DNA of 64,000 bases. Source: Gracilinema caldarium (GTDB lineage: Bacteria; Spirochaetota; Spirochaetia; Treponematales; Breznakiellaceae). Within the stretch, counting starts at the first letter, position 1, and the number at the start of each line of letters is the position of its first letter. The notes under the pieces were generated by a model. It was not told the DNA's origin and ran no database searches. It was given only the letters and a program-made list of their open reading frames with translations. Location: NCBI RefSeq assembly GCF_029265695.1, contig NZ_JAJUHW010000003.1, forward strand, positions 62,001-126,000. Direction: 5' to 3'. A program made the position numbers and the translations under genes. Positions 7,797 to 15,816 of the stretch are shown here, one piece after another.

Positions 7797-9608
7797 ATGA
7801 AAAGACATGTTGTATTGCGAACCATAGGTCTTATCGGCCTCTATGCAGCGGTATTTGTTGCTCTTGTTCTTATTCAATATGTGCGGAGAACCGCCTTTAC
7901 TCTGAACCTGGGCTCCTTGGTCATTTCTGGCAATTACCGGGATGCAGGGGCGATTAAAAAGCAGGCAAAAGAAGAGCCATACCTGACCGAAGGCCGGCTT
8001 TCGGTATTTTTTGGCGGTATGGAATTTAGGATGGCTGAGGAAGATGGTTTTTCTGTAACCAAAACCAATGGAACAAAACATCCCCTTTCTGGGCTTTCCT
8101 TTACCCTTTTGGATAACGCTGTACAAGTAGCCTTGTCAGATGGTAGTACTTTATTATTTAAGACCTTCTACGCTAATGGTGTAGAGACCCTAAGCATACA
8201 GGCCTCTTTGGAAGGGTCGTCACAGGATATCAGGCTTCCCTTCCGGCCCTTGAGATCCTCCCATGTTATGTCCGGTGAGCAGAATCGATATATGGTATCT
8301 GCGGGCGGCAAGAATTATCTGTTTACCGGGTCATCTGTGGATTATCAAAATAAATTGATTAGCCTTAAAAAGGGTATGTCCATGGCAGCCTATGGTATGA
8401 TGCCAGAAAAGAAGGGCTTTAATCCCAGCGACCTTGTTATCGCAAGCGCTCTGGATTCTCAGGCCTATACAGCAGCAATCAGCCGATGGCAGGCCCAAGC
8501 CTCCGCGACCTGGGAACGCAATATGGCTGGCAGCCCCGATGAAGATACCGTACTTGCCTATGTTTCTCAGGCTGCCAGAAAGGGGAGCTACCGGAGCGCA
8601 ACCGGTACAACTCCCGTGGTTTTCCTTGAGGGAAATCAGCGAACCTATCGATCTTCCGCATTCTTCGGCCGCCTGGATATTGCTCTGCGAGGCCTGGTTT
8701 CGGCAGACCGGGAATATCTGGGCCGGCTCTCTCGGATGATAAACGAAAAAAACCAGGATATTCTTGCTGAACCGGACCTGGTGCGAAACCTTTCCATCCG
8801 GGGATCCAAAGCCCTCGTGGATGATCTTATGAACATGGTAAAAACCATGGATCCAAGTACAATAAGTCCTGCTACTGCCCTGGGTGTTATAGAGAATTTT
8901 GTCAGCTGGAAAAAATACCGCGGATCAGATGAGAACCCCTTTGAACGGCTGAAAGAACAGGCCCTCTTTGTTCTTTCTGGCACCTTAAAGTCCAGTTCCG
9001 ACGGTCTTGTGCTTGCCTTCCCCGCAGCACAGGGTGATGTAGCGTATTCGATAAGACTAGGTAACGCGTTCGTGCTCTATGGCACCAGCGCAGGGCTTGC
9101 CGATTGGACAGCGCTTGGAAGGACCTTAATTCTTTCTGTATTAAGCCTTGCCGATTCAAGCGGCTCTGTGCCTGCTCTGGTGGATCTATCAAAAGATAGC
9201 AAGTCGTTTGTTGTTGCAGGGGAAACAAGAATTTCCGCATCTCGCATGTATTCCCAAATTACCGGGGACCTGTATTATCCGCGGATTGAACAAATTGCCG
9301 TTTCCGGTTACCCAGGCCTCTGGGCATGGACCGGAGCCGGAGCTCTTTCTGCCACCTTTGATGGATCGGTCCTTGATATTACAGTTCCCTTTTATGAAGG
9401 GGAAACCCATTACATGATGATAAAGGGGGTAAAACCCTTTAGAAAAATACAGCTCTATTCTATCGATTTCCGTACTGATCCCCGTTTTGAACGGTATGAT
9501 TCATCTGGTTGGGCCTATTCTGAGTCGGAACAAACCCTGCTCTTAAAAATGAAGCACCGCGCACAGGAAGAGCATATACGGATTTTCTATCAAACTGCGG
9601 AACAGTGA
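7797..9608 (+). CDS. Membrane-anchored protein of unknown function
   Basis: A 603-residue protein with one N-terminal hydrophobic segment (residues 5-25) that acts as a signal anchor, and a long extracytoplasmic part with many beta-like stretches and no family I recognise. It is rich in Ser, Leu and Ala and has no repeats. An in-frame ATG 12 nt upstream (7785) is rejected because it overlaps a -10 box. Its stop overlaps the start of the histidine phosphatase (TGATG), so they form a translationally coupled pair. Function unknown. Confidence 0.6.
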   Translation: MKRHVVLRTIGLIGLYAAVFVALVLIQYVRRTAFTLNLGSLVISGNYRDAGAIKKQAKEEPYLTEGRLSVFFGGMEFRMAEEDGFSVTKTNGTKHPLSGLSFTLLDNAVQVALSDGSTLLFKTFYANGVETLSIQASLEGSSQDIRLPFRPLRSSHVMSGEQNRYMVSAGGKNYLFTGSSVDYQNKLISLKKGMSMAAYGMMPEKKGFNPSDLVIASALDSQAYTAAISRWQAQASATWERNMAGSPDEDTVLAYVSQAARKGSYRSATGTTPVVFLEGNQRTYRSSAFFGRLDIALRGLVSADREYLGRLSRMINEKNQDILAEPDLVRNLSIRGSKALVDDLMNMVKTMDPSTISPATALGVIENFVSWKKYRGSDENPFERLKEQALFVLSGTLKSSSDGLVLAFPAAQGDVAYSIRLGNAFVLYGTSAGLADWTALGRTLILSVLSLADSSGSVPALVDLSKDSKSFVVAGETRISASRMYSQITGDLYYPRIEQIAVSGYPGLWAWTGAGALSATFDGSVLDITVPFYEGETHYMMIKGVKPFRKIQLYSIDFRTDPRFERYDSSGWAYSESEQTLLLKMKHRAQEEHIRIFYQTAEQ

Positions 9609-10312
9609 TGGAACTGAACATGGAAAAAGTTGATGGAGCCTTCTTTGCAGGCTGTAAACATCCGGTGGAATTTGTGTTTATCCGACATGGTGAGAGTGAA
9701 GGCAACGCAGTGGGAGTTTTTCAGGGACTTCTTGATTTTCCGCTCACCGACCGGGGCCGTGAACAAGCCCGGCTTCGGGGAAAGCAGCTAAAGGCTCTGC
9801 CCTGTTGCGTGCATCCCAATAAGGTCGGCGTTTTTTCTTCCCCCATGGGTCGGGCCCAGGAGACCGCCGCGCTTGTAGCGGAGGCCGCAGGTTTTGCCCC
9901 GCCGACGATTGTCCCATCCCTTACTGAACTTGATACCGGTGTCTGGACCGGTAAGGCCTGGGCGGATGTTCGCTCCGACGATAACGAACTGTGGCCCCAT
10001 TTCCGAGCTAAAAGCTGGGCAGCGATTCCCGAAGCTGAATCGGAAGGCGCCCTTTACCAAAGAGCCCTGGATGCGTGGAAATATCTAAGGGACCAATCGA
10101 TAGACCATAACTTGCAGACCGTTATTGCTGTAAGCCACGCTGGTTTCTTGCAATGGTTGTTTAGGGTAACCTTGGGCTGTACATCCTGGTTCCCCCTCAT
10201 TCCGGTGCATAACTGCGGAATGTTCCGTTTTAAGGTAGAACCAATCAAGGGTCATGCCGCCTATGTTGCCTGGGAAACTATCGACGAACCGTTGCCTTCG
10301 GCATCATTGTAA
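9608..10312 (+). CDS. Histidine phosphatase superfamily (phosphoglycerate mutase-like)
   Basis: The protein carries the branch-1 histidine phosphatase signature FIRHGESEGN (His27 as phospho-acceptor) near the N terminus, the SPMGRAQETA segment with the second Arg, and the downstream VSHAGFLQWL with the second catalytic His. At 234 residues it is phosphatase-sized; the substrate could be a phosphosugar, a nucleotide or a cobalamin intermediate, and true glycolytic mutase activity is not implied. ATG 9608 overlaps the previous gene's TGA; the slightly earlier GTG is less likely. Confidence 0.8.
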   Translation: MELNMEKVDGAFFAGCKHPVEFVFIRHGESEGNAVGVFQGLLDFPLTDRGREQARLRGKQLKALPCCVHPNKVGVFSSPMGRAQETAALVAEAAGFAPPTIVPSLTELDTGVWTGKAWADVRSDDNELWPHFRAKSWAAIPEAESEGALYQRALDAWKYLRDQSIDHNLQTVIAVSHAGFLQWLFRVTLGCTSWFPLIPVHNCGMFRFKVEPIKGHAAYVAWETIDEPLPSASL

Positions 10313-12706
10313 AGATTCTGGCCCCGCCCGCTCCATAAGCTCATCCCGTTCCTGTTCGCTGTCCGCAATAATGCTTGCCGCAAGGAAGCGGGCGACCACG
10401 GTTTCTGTCGTATAGACCCCCATGGGTACGGCCCCTTCTTTCCATAGCTCTTTCGATGTGCTGTACCCCGAAAAATCCACGAGTCCTTCCTGCTGGGAGG
10501 TACAGTAGAACCGGGCCTGTTTTTTCCGGCCCATTGCAAAGGCCCGCTTCAGCGAATAGGGACCCTCGCGGAAACCGGCGGTTCCTGTGTCGTAGAGTTC
10601 AAGAAAGAAATATCGAACCCCCTGGTCCATAAGGGCCGTCAGATAATCGGAGCGGAGCCCCGGGTAGATACGGAAAACACACATGGAATTGGCAGCCTCT
10701 TCTAAAAGCTGGGTCAGCACATATTGGTCCGCTTCCAGGGGCCCGGTAAGCAGGGAAGACCCGGCATGGATAGGTTTCTGCATGTTCCAGTTTCTAAATC
10801 CATCAGACCCGATTCGTTCAAATTTAAGGTTCAAGGGCGAAAGAATCCGCCCGCTATGCACCACATATACCCCGGTCTTTTCTTTTACCGCCACGTTGAT
10901 GGCCAATTCCATGGCTTTGGCAGCCTCGTCGGAGGTTCCCGGTGCGGTGGAGGATGCGGCAAGCACGATAGGGACCCCCGCATCGGCGAACAGCCAGTAA
11001 AGGAGGGGAGCTGTATAGGGCAGGGTGTCGGTACCATGGGTTACCACGATACCGTTGGCAGTACCAGAATTTATCCGTTCTGTAATGGTCGTAATCAGGG
11101 CTGCCCAGTCGGAGGGTATAATCTCTTCCGAGAGGATGCGCCCTACTTGGATAGATTCAAAGCGGATTTTCGATTCCAGGTGGTTCATGCGCTGGTGGAT
11201 CAGTTCCTTTAGTACCCGTTCATCGCCACTTTCTACCATGCCGTCTTCTGCTATGCGGCCCGAAATGGCTCCGCCCATAGAAAGAACATAGACTAAGGAA
11301 ACGGAAAGCTGCTCCCGTAAGATCTCCTTGACCATGTTCGGTTCCGCAAGCCCGCCGGTCTCCCGCATGATCCGGCCTGTCAGGAAACGAATAGGCCGTG
11401 CATCTCCTTCCCGAACCCGCTTAACTTCCAGCGGATTTTCTTCAATTACCCGGCGGACTATGTCGGAAATGACCTTTTCGTCGGTTAATTGTTCCCAGCC
11501 CTGTTCTTTTACAATGGTTTCCGGATCCTTATTTTCTTCCAGCACTGCGGTGATTGTCTGTTTTGCAATACCCGTATGGATGCGGCGGTCTGCAAGGAGT
11601 TTTATGATAGTAGCAAACCGTTCAGGTGTGAGCGGTGAGGTCTGGGGTGTTAATTGCAGCCGTTTAAATTCTTTAATGACATAGGATGAAAGCCATTGGG
11701 CAGTTTCCCGGGGACTGGCCCCATGGGCGATGGTCTGTTCAAAAAAATCGGCCCGGCTTTTTTCATCACATATAAACTCTGCCTGAGGAAGGGTAAGTCC
11801 ATATTGGGCCATAACACGGTTGCGGCGCGGTTCAGGCAATTCAACCGTAAAGGATTCCAGGGCTTCAAGAATATCCGGACCCGGTATAAAGGGTTGTGTC
11901 TTAGGAAGCAGCTCGAATTTGGGCTGGTTCTCGAGTTTACGTTTCTGGAAGGATTCGGTGTTGTTTTTAGTTTCATTCCATATTCGGCTTTCAGGAAGCA
12001 CGGTTCCGCCGTGTTCCAGTATTTCTTCCTGCCGATTAAGTTCAACGTTAATCGCTTTTCTGACAAAGTTAAATGAATTAAGATTTCGCAGTTTTACAAA
12101 ACCCTCAGGCTCTTCCGGATAGGGGGCAAGGGCGACATGGGCATTACAGCGGATAACACTTTCTACGGGTACCCCAGGGATGACCTCCAGGTACTGAATA
12201 CGGCGGCGTAAATCAGACAGGAAGACCTCCGCTTCTTCTCCAATCTCAAAGTCCGCCTCGGTGCGGATTCTGAGGCTGGGCATTCCGGCGGTAGAATAGT
12301 CCATCCGTGTTTCCTTTCCTGAATGGGTAAGCCGACCAGCATCTTCTTCGATCCTGAGTTCCGCGATGCGGATGTGTTTTTTTCTTCTATGAAAGACGAT
12401 ATCCATAAAGCCGTCGGTGCCGAGTTTTAGGGATAGACGGGAAAGGGCATATTCGGGGGGTAGATCCGGGGTGCTCAGGTTCTTTTCATAGACTGGTTTT
12501 TTTACCAATACGCAGTTCAAGGCCTTTGCGATCGTATAGGCCTTACGGGCTGCTATCTGGTTTAATTGGGGCGGAACGGTGCCTTCACCCCGGCATACTG
12601 GGCAAGAAGCAAGCATGCCGTTTTCCATATATGTGCAGTCGCAAAAGGTTTTTACCCCCGTTAAAAGGAGTATGCGTACTTCCAGCGAAATATAGGATTT
12701 TAACAT
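10304..12706 (-). CDS. GatB-like / asparaginase-like fusion (GatE-GatD-like), degenerate active sites
   Basis: Residues 1-460 follow the B subunit of tRNA-dependent amidotransferases: ISLEV start, four Cys in C-x-C...C-x2-C (22, 24, 35, 38) as in the GatB zinc site, EEDAGRLTH (120-128), KLRNLNSFNFV, and a full YqeY-like tail ending FLTGRIMRETGGLAEPNMV. Directly after it, residues 470-800 follow the asparaginase fold (MGGAISG, THGTDT at 556-561, a C-terminal domain), as in archaeal GatD. Archaea encode GatD and GatE separately; here they would be joined in E-then-D order. Expected catalytic residues differ: GatB His in EVH is Arg11, the Glu in PLIEI is Arg146, the asparaginase GGT Thr is Ala480 and the catalytic Lys is Val578. 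The start at 12706 has AGGCGG 7 nt upstream. Activity is doubtful; a regulatory or new ligase-like role is possible. Confidence 0.75.
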   Translation of the reverse strand: MLKSYISLEVRILLLTGVKTFCDCTYMENGMLASCPVCRGEGTVPPQLNQIAARKAYTIAKALNCVLVKKPVYEKNLSTPDLPPEYALSRLSLKLGTDGFMDIVFHRRKKHIRIAELRIEEDAGRLTHSGKETRMDYSTAGMPSLRIRTEADFEIGEEAEVFLSDLRRRIQYLEVIPGVPVESVIRCNAHVALAPYPEEPEGFVKLRNLNSFNFVRKAINVELNRQEEILEHGGTVLPESRIWNETKNNTESFQKRKLENQPKFELLPKTQPFIPGPDILEALESFTVELPEPRRNRVMAQYGLTLPQAEFICDEKSRADFFEQTIAHGASPRETAQWLSSYVIKEFKRLQLTPQTSPLTPERFATIIKLLADRRIHTGIAKQTITAVLEENKDPETIVKEQGWEQLTDEKVISDIVRRVIEENPLEVKRVREGDARPIRFLTGRIMRETGGLAEPNMVKEILREQLSVSLVYVLSMGGAISGRIAEDGMVESGDERVLKELIHQRMNHLESKIRFESIQVGRILSEEIIPSDWAALITTITERINSGTANGIVVTHGTDTLPYTAPLLYWLFADAGVPIVLAASSTAPGTSDEAAKAMELAINVAVKEKTGVYVVHSGRILSPLNLKFERIGSDGFRNWNMQKPIHAGSSLLTGPLEADQYVLTQLLEEAANSMCVFRIYPGLRSDYLTALMDQGVRYFFLELYDTGTAGFREGPYSLKRAFAMGRKKQARFYCTSQQEGLVDFSGYSTSKELWKEGAVPMGVYTTETVVARFLAASIIADSEQERDELMERAGPESLQ

Positions 12707-12728
12707 GGTATAACCGCCTTTCATTCGT

Positions 12729-12757
12729 ACTATGCTGGGCATAGCCCTGCCTGTCAA
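12729..12757 (-). promoter_or_regulatory. Promoter for the GatB-like fusion gene
   Basis: On the minus strand a consensus TTGACA (12752-12757), 17-bp spacer and CATAGT (12729-12734) lie 22 nt upstream of the ATG at 12706. Confidence 0.5.
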
Positions 12758-12780
12758 GGTCTTGCCAAGGATGAATATAT

Positions 12781-12809
12781 TTGACATTTTATCTTCCTTA
12801 CGTTAATTT
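12781..12809 (+). promoter_or_regulatory. Promoter for the glycoside hydrolase gene
   Basis: TTGACA (12781-12786), 17-bp spacer and TAATTT (12804-12809), followed by AAAGGAG before the GTG start at 12833. It is divergent from the promoter of the GatB-like fusion. Confidence 0.45.
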
Positions 12810-12832
12810 TGTAAGGATGTAAAGGAGACTGT

Positions 12833-14257
12833 GTGATCAAGCGTGACTTTCCAAAAATCCACTTCTATGACCAGGATTTTGTAGACATATACGACAGAAC
12901 GTGGGCTTGGATACAGGACAGCTGGCTTTCTGGACCGGAGAAAAGCGCCGTTAAGGGCAAGTTTTTTGGCTATCCCGGTTGTACCAAAGTAACCCAGCTG
13001 GAAGCTATTTTATCATCCTTTTTTCTCGTTTACTCAAATAGAATTTACCAGGCCCATCCTACTTTGGATATATTTTACGAACGGCAGGAAGCCAATGGGG
13101 CAATCCGCTGGGCCTACGAAATAGAGTCCGGTAATCCGGTTGTGAGCCCAGAAAATCCTGAAGGGTTAGGCCTTCCGCTCTTTGCCTGGGCCGAGTTTAA
13201 TCTTTACCATAAATCTGCCAATAAAAAGCGTGTTAAAGAGGTAGTCCCCGTCTTACATCGGTATATGGCCTGGATCGATTCCCTGTATAAGCGTCCGAAC
13301 GGGCTCTATGCGGTACCTCTGGCTGCAACGGGTATGGACAATGCTCCCCGGGAAGATGCGGTGTACCTTATAGATTTTAACACCGTCATGGCAATCAACG
13401 CCCTGTATATGTCAGCCCTTGCAGATATCCTTAATGACAAGGAAGCCAGCTTTCAGTACAAACGGCAATATTTCTCGCTTAAAACAAGGATCAATTCGCT
13501 CATGTGGGACCCTGATTCGGGATTCTATTATGATCTTGATGAAAATGAACGCAGGCTTTCGGTTAAGACTATTGCGGGTTACTGGCCTCTTTTAGCTGAG
13601 CTGCCAAACGACGATAAGGCGGAACGGATTATCGAAAAACTCACCGATCCGGAATATTTTGGTACCCCCCATCCCTATCCAACGGTGGCACGAAACGAGC
13701 CCAGTTTCAGCGAAAACGGTGACGGCTATCGGGGTTCGGTGTTTCCTCATTTGACATTTATGGTAATTAAGGGCTTGGAAAAATACCAACGCTGGGATCT
13801 GGCTCGGGAATGCGCTATCCGGCACCTCTATTTTGTGCTCGATTCTATGCATCCGGAGGGAAATCACCATAAGGGAAACCTCTGGGAAGCCTATTTGCCC
13901 CTAAAAGAAGGTCCTGCCCAATGGCCGGGCCGCGAAGGATTTCCCCGACCTAATTATCTCAGTTATATCGCCCTGTCTACTATTTGCCTTACAATAGAAA
14001 ATATCATTGGTCTTTCCATCTCGCTGCCGCGGAAGACCGTAGACTGGATAATTCCCAACCTGGAGATTATGGGTATAGAAAACCTTTCCCTTAAGCGGAA
14101 CATGATTACGATTCTGTCGAATAAAAGCGGCCGCGGCTGGGAAATACACATGGAAAGCGAAAAACTTTATTATTTTACCATCAATATCCTGGGCAAGAAA
14201 AAGAAGACCCTTCCGATCCCATCTGGAAAATGCTCTATGCTCATAGACAAGCTGTAA
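12833..14257 (+). CDS. Glycoside hydrolase, GH37/GH63-like (alpha/alpha)6 barrel
   Basis: A 474-residue cytoplasmic enzyme with the layout of trehalase and GH63 alpha-glucosidases: GMDNAPRED (a match to the G-x-D-N-S-P-R catalytic segment, with the acid Asp), then YLIDFN, a Glu- and Trp-rich middle and LWEAYLPLKEG near the end. The last 80 residues form a small beta domain. Family members cleave trehalose, mannosylglycerate or glucosyl-oligosaccharides; the exact substrate is not readable. The GTG start has AAAGGAGA upstream and a good promoter. It is followed after 10 bp by the ppx gene. Confidence 0.7.
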   Translation: MIKRDFPKIHFYDQDFVDIYDRTWAWIQDSWLSGPEKSAVKGKFFGYPGCTKVTQLEAILSSFFLVYSNRIYQAHPTLDIFYERQEANGAIRWAYEIESGNPVVSPENPEGLGLPLFAWAEFNLYHKSANKKRVKEVVPVLHRYMAWIDSLYKRPNGLYAVPLAATGMDNAPREDAVYLIDFNTVMAINALYMSALADILNDKEASFQYKRQYFSLKTRINSLMWDPDSGFYYDLDENERRLSVKTIAGYWPLLAELPNDDKAERIIEKLTDPEYFGTPHPYPTVARNEPSFSENGDGYRGSVFPHLTFMVIKGLEKYQRWDLARECAIRHLYFVLDSMHPEGNHHKGNLWEAYLPLKEGPAQWPGREGFPRPNYLSYIALSTICLTIENIIGLSISLPRKTVDWIIPNLEIMGIENLSLKRNMITILSNKSGRGWEIHMESEKLYYFTINILGKKKKTLPIPSGKCSMLIDKL

Positions 14258-14267
14258 GTGGGCACCT

Positions 14268-15809
14268 ATGGCCAACGGGGACTTTCGACTTGTAGCGGTG
14301 ATTGAAATTGGCTCCACAGGAATTCGTCTGGTCGTTGCAGAGATTAATTCCTCCGGAGCCTGGCATGTGGTGGACCGGGCAGGAAAACCCGTCGCTCTCG
14401 GCCGTGATGTCTTTACCCGGGGTGTTATTTCCCGGGAGTCCATGCTTGCAAGCATGGTGGTCCTGCAAAACTACCGGGAACTTTTGAATGGCTGGGGTAT
14501 TGATGACCGGGATATCCATGTTATAGCTACCAGCGCCCTCCGGGAAGCCCGAAACCGGGATATGTTTATTGACCGGGTCTACCTAGTGACCGGTTTTAAA
14601 ATCGTTGTAGTCGAGGGTATCGAAGAAAACCGCCTCATGTATCTTGCGGTTCGTTTTGCCTTAAAGGATGACCGCCCCCAGTTCAGCCGTTCAAACTCGG
14701 TCATAATAGAAGTGGGCGGCGGTTCTACGGAACTCATGCTTCTTCGGCGGGGAAAAATGGTAGCTGCCCACAGCCTCAGGCTGGGGACCATACTGGTGGA
14801 CCAGCAGGTCAGACAAACCATGGGATCAAATCTCTATTTACAGCGCTTCCTGACCGAAAGCGTTAATAATACCTGCGAATCTCTTAACGTAGAGCTTGAT
14901 TTAAGCCATGTCAAAATATTTATTGTAGCCGGTTCAGATGCACGTCTTGTGGCAAGCCGTTTTGGAGTAGAAATAAATAAAAACTGCTGGGTGGTGGATA
15001 GGGAAGTCTTTTGTGAATTTGTGGATCGTATAAAGGGCTACAGCATAGAAGAGTGTGTACAGAAACTGAGAATTCCCTTTGCAGAAGCAGAAGGTATAAT
15101 TCCGGGGCTGCTTACTTATAAATTGTTCCTTGAAAAGACCTCGGCCACAGAATTAATCGTTCCTAATGCGTCCATACGGGAAGGAATGCTTATCAATCTG
15201 TCTCAGGGTATTGATCCGGGGTTGCAAGAAGAGTTCTACTCTCAGATTATTGCATCGGCGGTCAATTTAGGAAGAAAATATCGGTTCGATGAAAACCATA
15301 GCCGCCATGTCACCACGTTAGCGCTCCAGCTTTTTGATGCACTGATAAAAATACATGGTATGGATCGGCGGGCCCGCCTCTTACTGGAAGTTTCCGGTGT
15401 GTTGCATGATGTGGGCATGTTTATCCGCAGTTCCGGGCATCACAAGCACAGCCAATATATAGTAGCTAATTCTGAAATATTTGGTCTCCATCAGGAAGAT
15501 TTGGATATTATTTCCAATGTGGTACGCTACCATCGCAAAAGCCCTCCAAATTCAACCCATATTTCTTTTATTGCCCTCCAGCGGGAGGACCGAATATTGG
15601 TATTAAAACTTGCAGCCCTGCTTCGGGTGGCCGATGCACTCGACCGTGGTCATGCGCAACGAATACAGGATATACGGGTTGAACAAAGGGATGACTCTAT
15701 TGTGATTCTGGTCCCGGGAAATCATGATTTGACCCTGGAACGGTATGGTTTGGAAGAAAAAGCTGATATGTTCCAGGAAGTCTTTGGTTACAAGGTCGTT
15801 TTATTGTAG
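14268..15809 (+). CDS. ppx: Exopolyphosphatase / GppA-type phosphatase with HD domain
   Basis: Ppx/GppA enzymes remove terminal phosphate from polyphosphate or convert pppGpp to ppGpp. The N-terminal half has the ASKHA-fold motifs: AVIEIGSTGIRL, ATSALREARN, and IEVGGGSTEL, the phosphate-binding loop. The C-terminal half is an HD domain (LHDVGMFI, then HHKHSQY). The length of 513 is typical. It is directly followed by ppk (7 bp gap), supporting a polyphosphate role over guanosine pentaphosphate hydrolysis. Upstream is the glycoside hydrolase. Confidence 0.88.
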   Translation: MANGDFRLVAVIEIGSTGIRLVVAEINSSGAWHVVDRAGKPVALGRDVFTRGVISRESMLASMVVLQNYRELLNGWGIDDRDIHVIATSALREARNRDMFIDRVYLVTGFKIVVVEGIEENRLMYLAVRFALKDDRPQFSRSNSVIIEVGGGSTELMLLRRGKMVAAHSLRLGTILVDQQVRQTMGSNLYLQRFLTESVNNTCESLNVELDLSHVKIFIVAGSDARLVASRFGVEINKNCWVVDREVFCEFVDRIKGYSIEECVQKLRIPFAEAEGIIPGLLTYKLFLEKTSATELIVPNASIREGMLINLSQGIDPGLQEEFYSQIIASAVNLGRKYRFDENHSRHVTTLALQLFDALIKIHGMDRRARLLLEVSGVLHDVGMFIRSSGHHKHSQYIVANSEIFGLHQEDLDIISNVVRYHRKSPPNSTHISFIALQREDRILVLKLAALLRVADALDRGHAQRIQDIRVEQRDDSIVILVPGNHDLTLERYGLEEKADMFQEVFGYKVVLL

Positions 15810-15816
15810 GTGGTTT

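Noticed and set aside
10304-12706. Ordinary gatB annotation
   Set aside because: The protein is about 320 residues longer than GatB and ends in a full asparaginase-like domain.
13901-14455. 184-codon open frame opposite the hydrolase and ppx
   Set aside because: It spans two well-supported genes and has no ribosome site or similarity.
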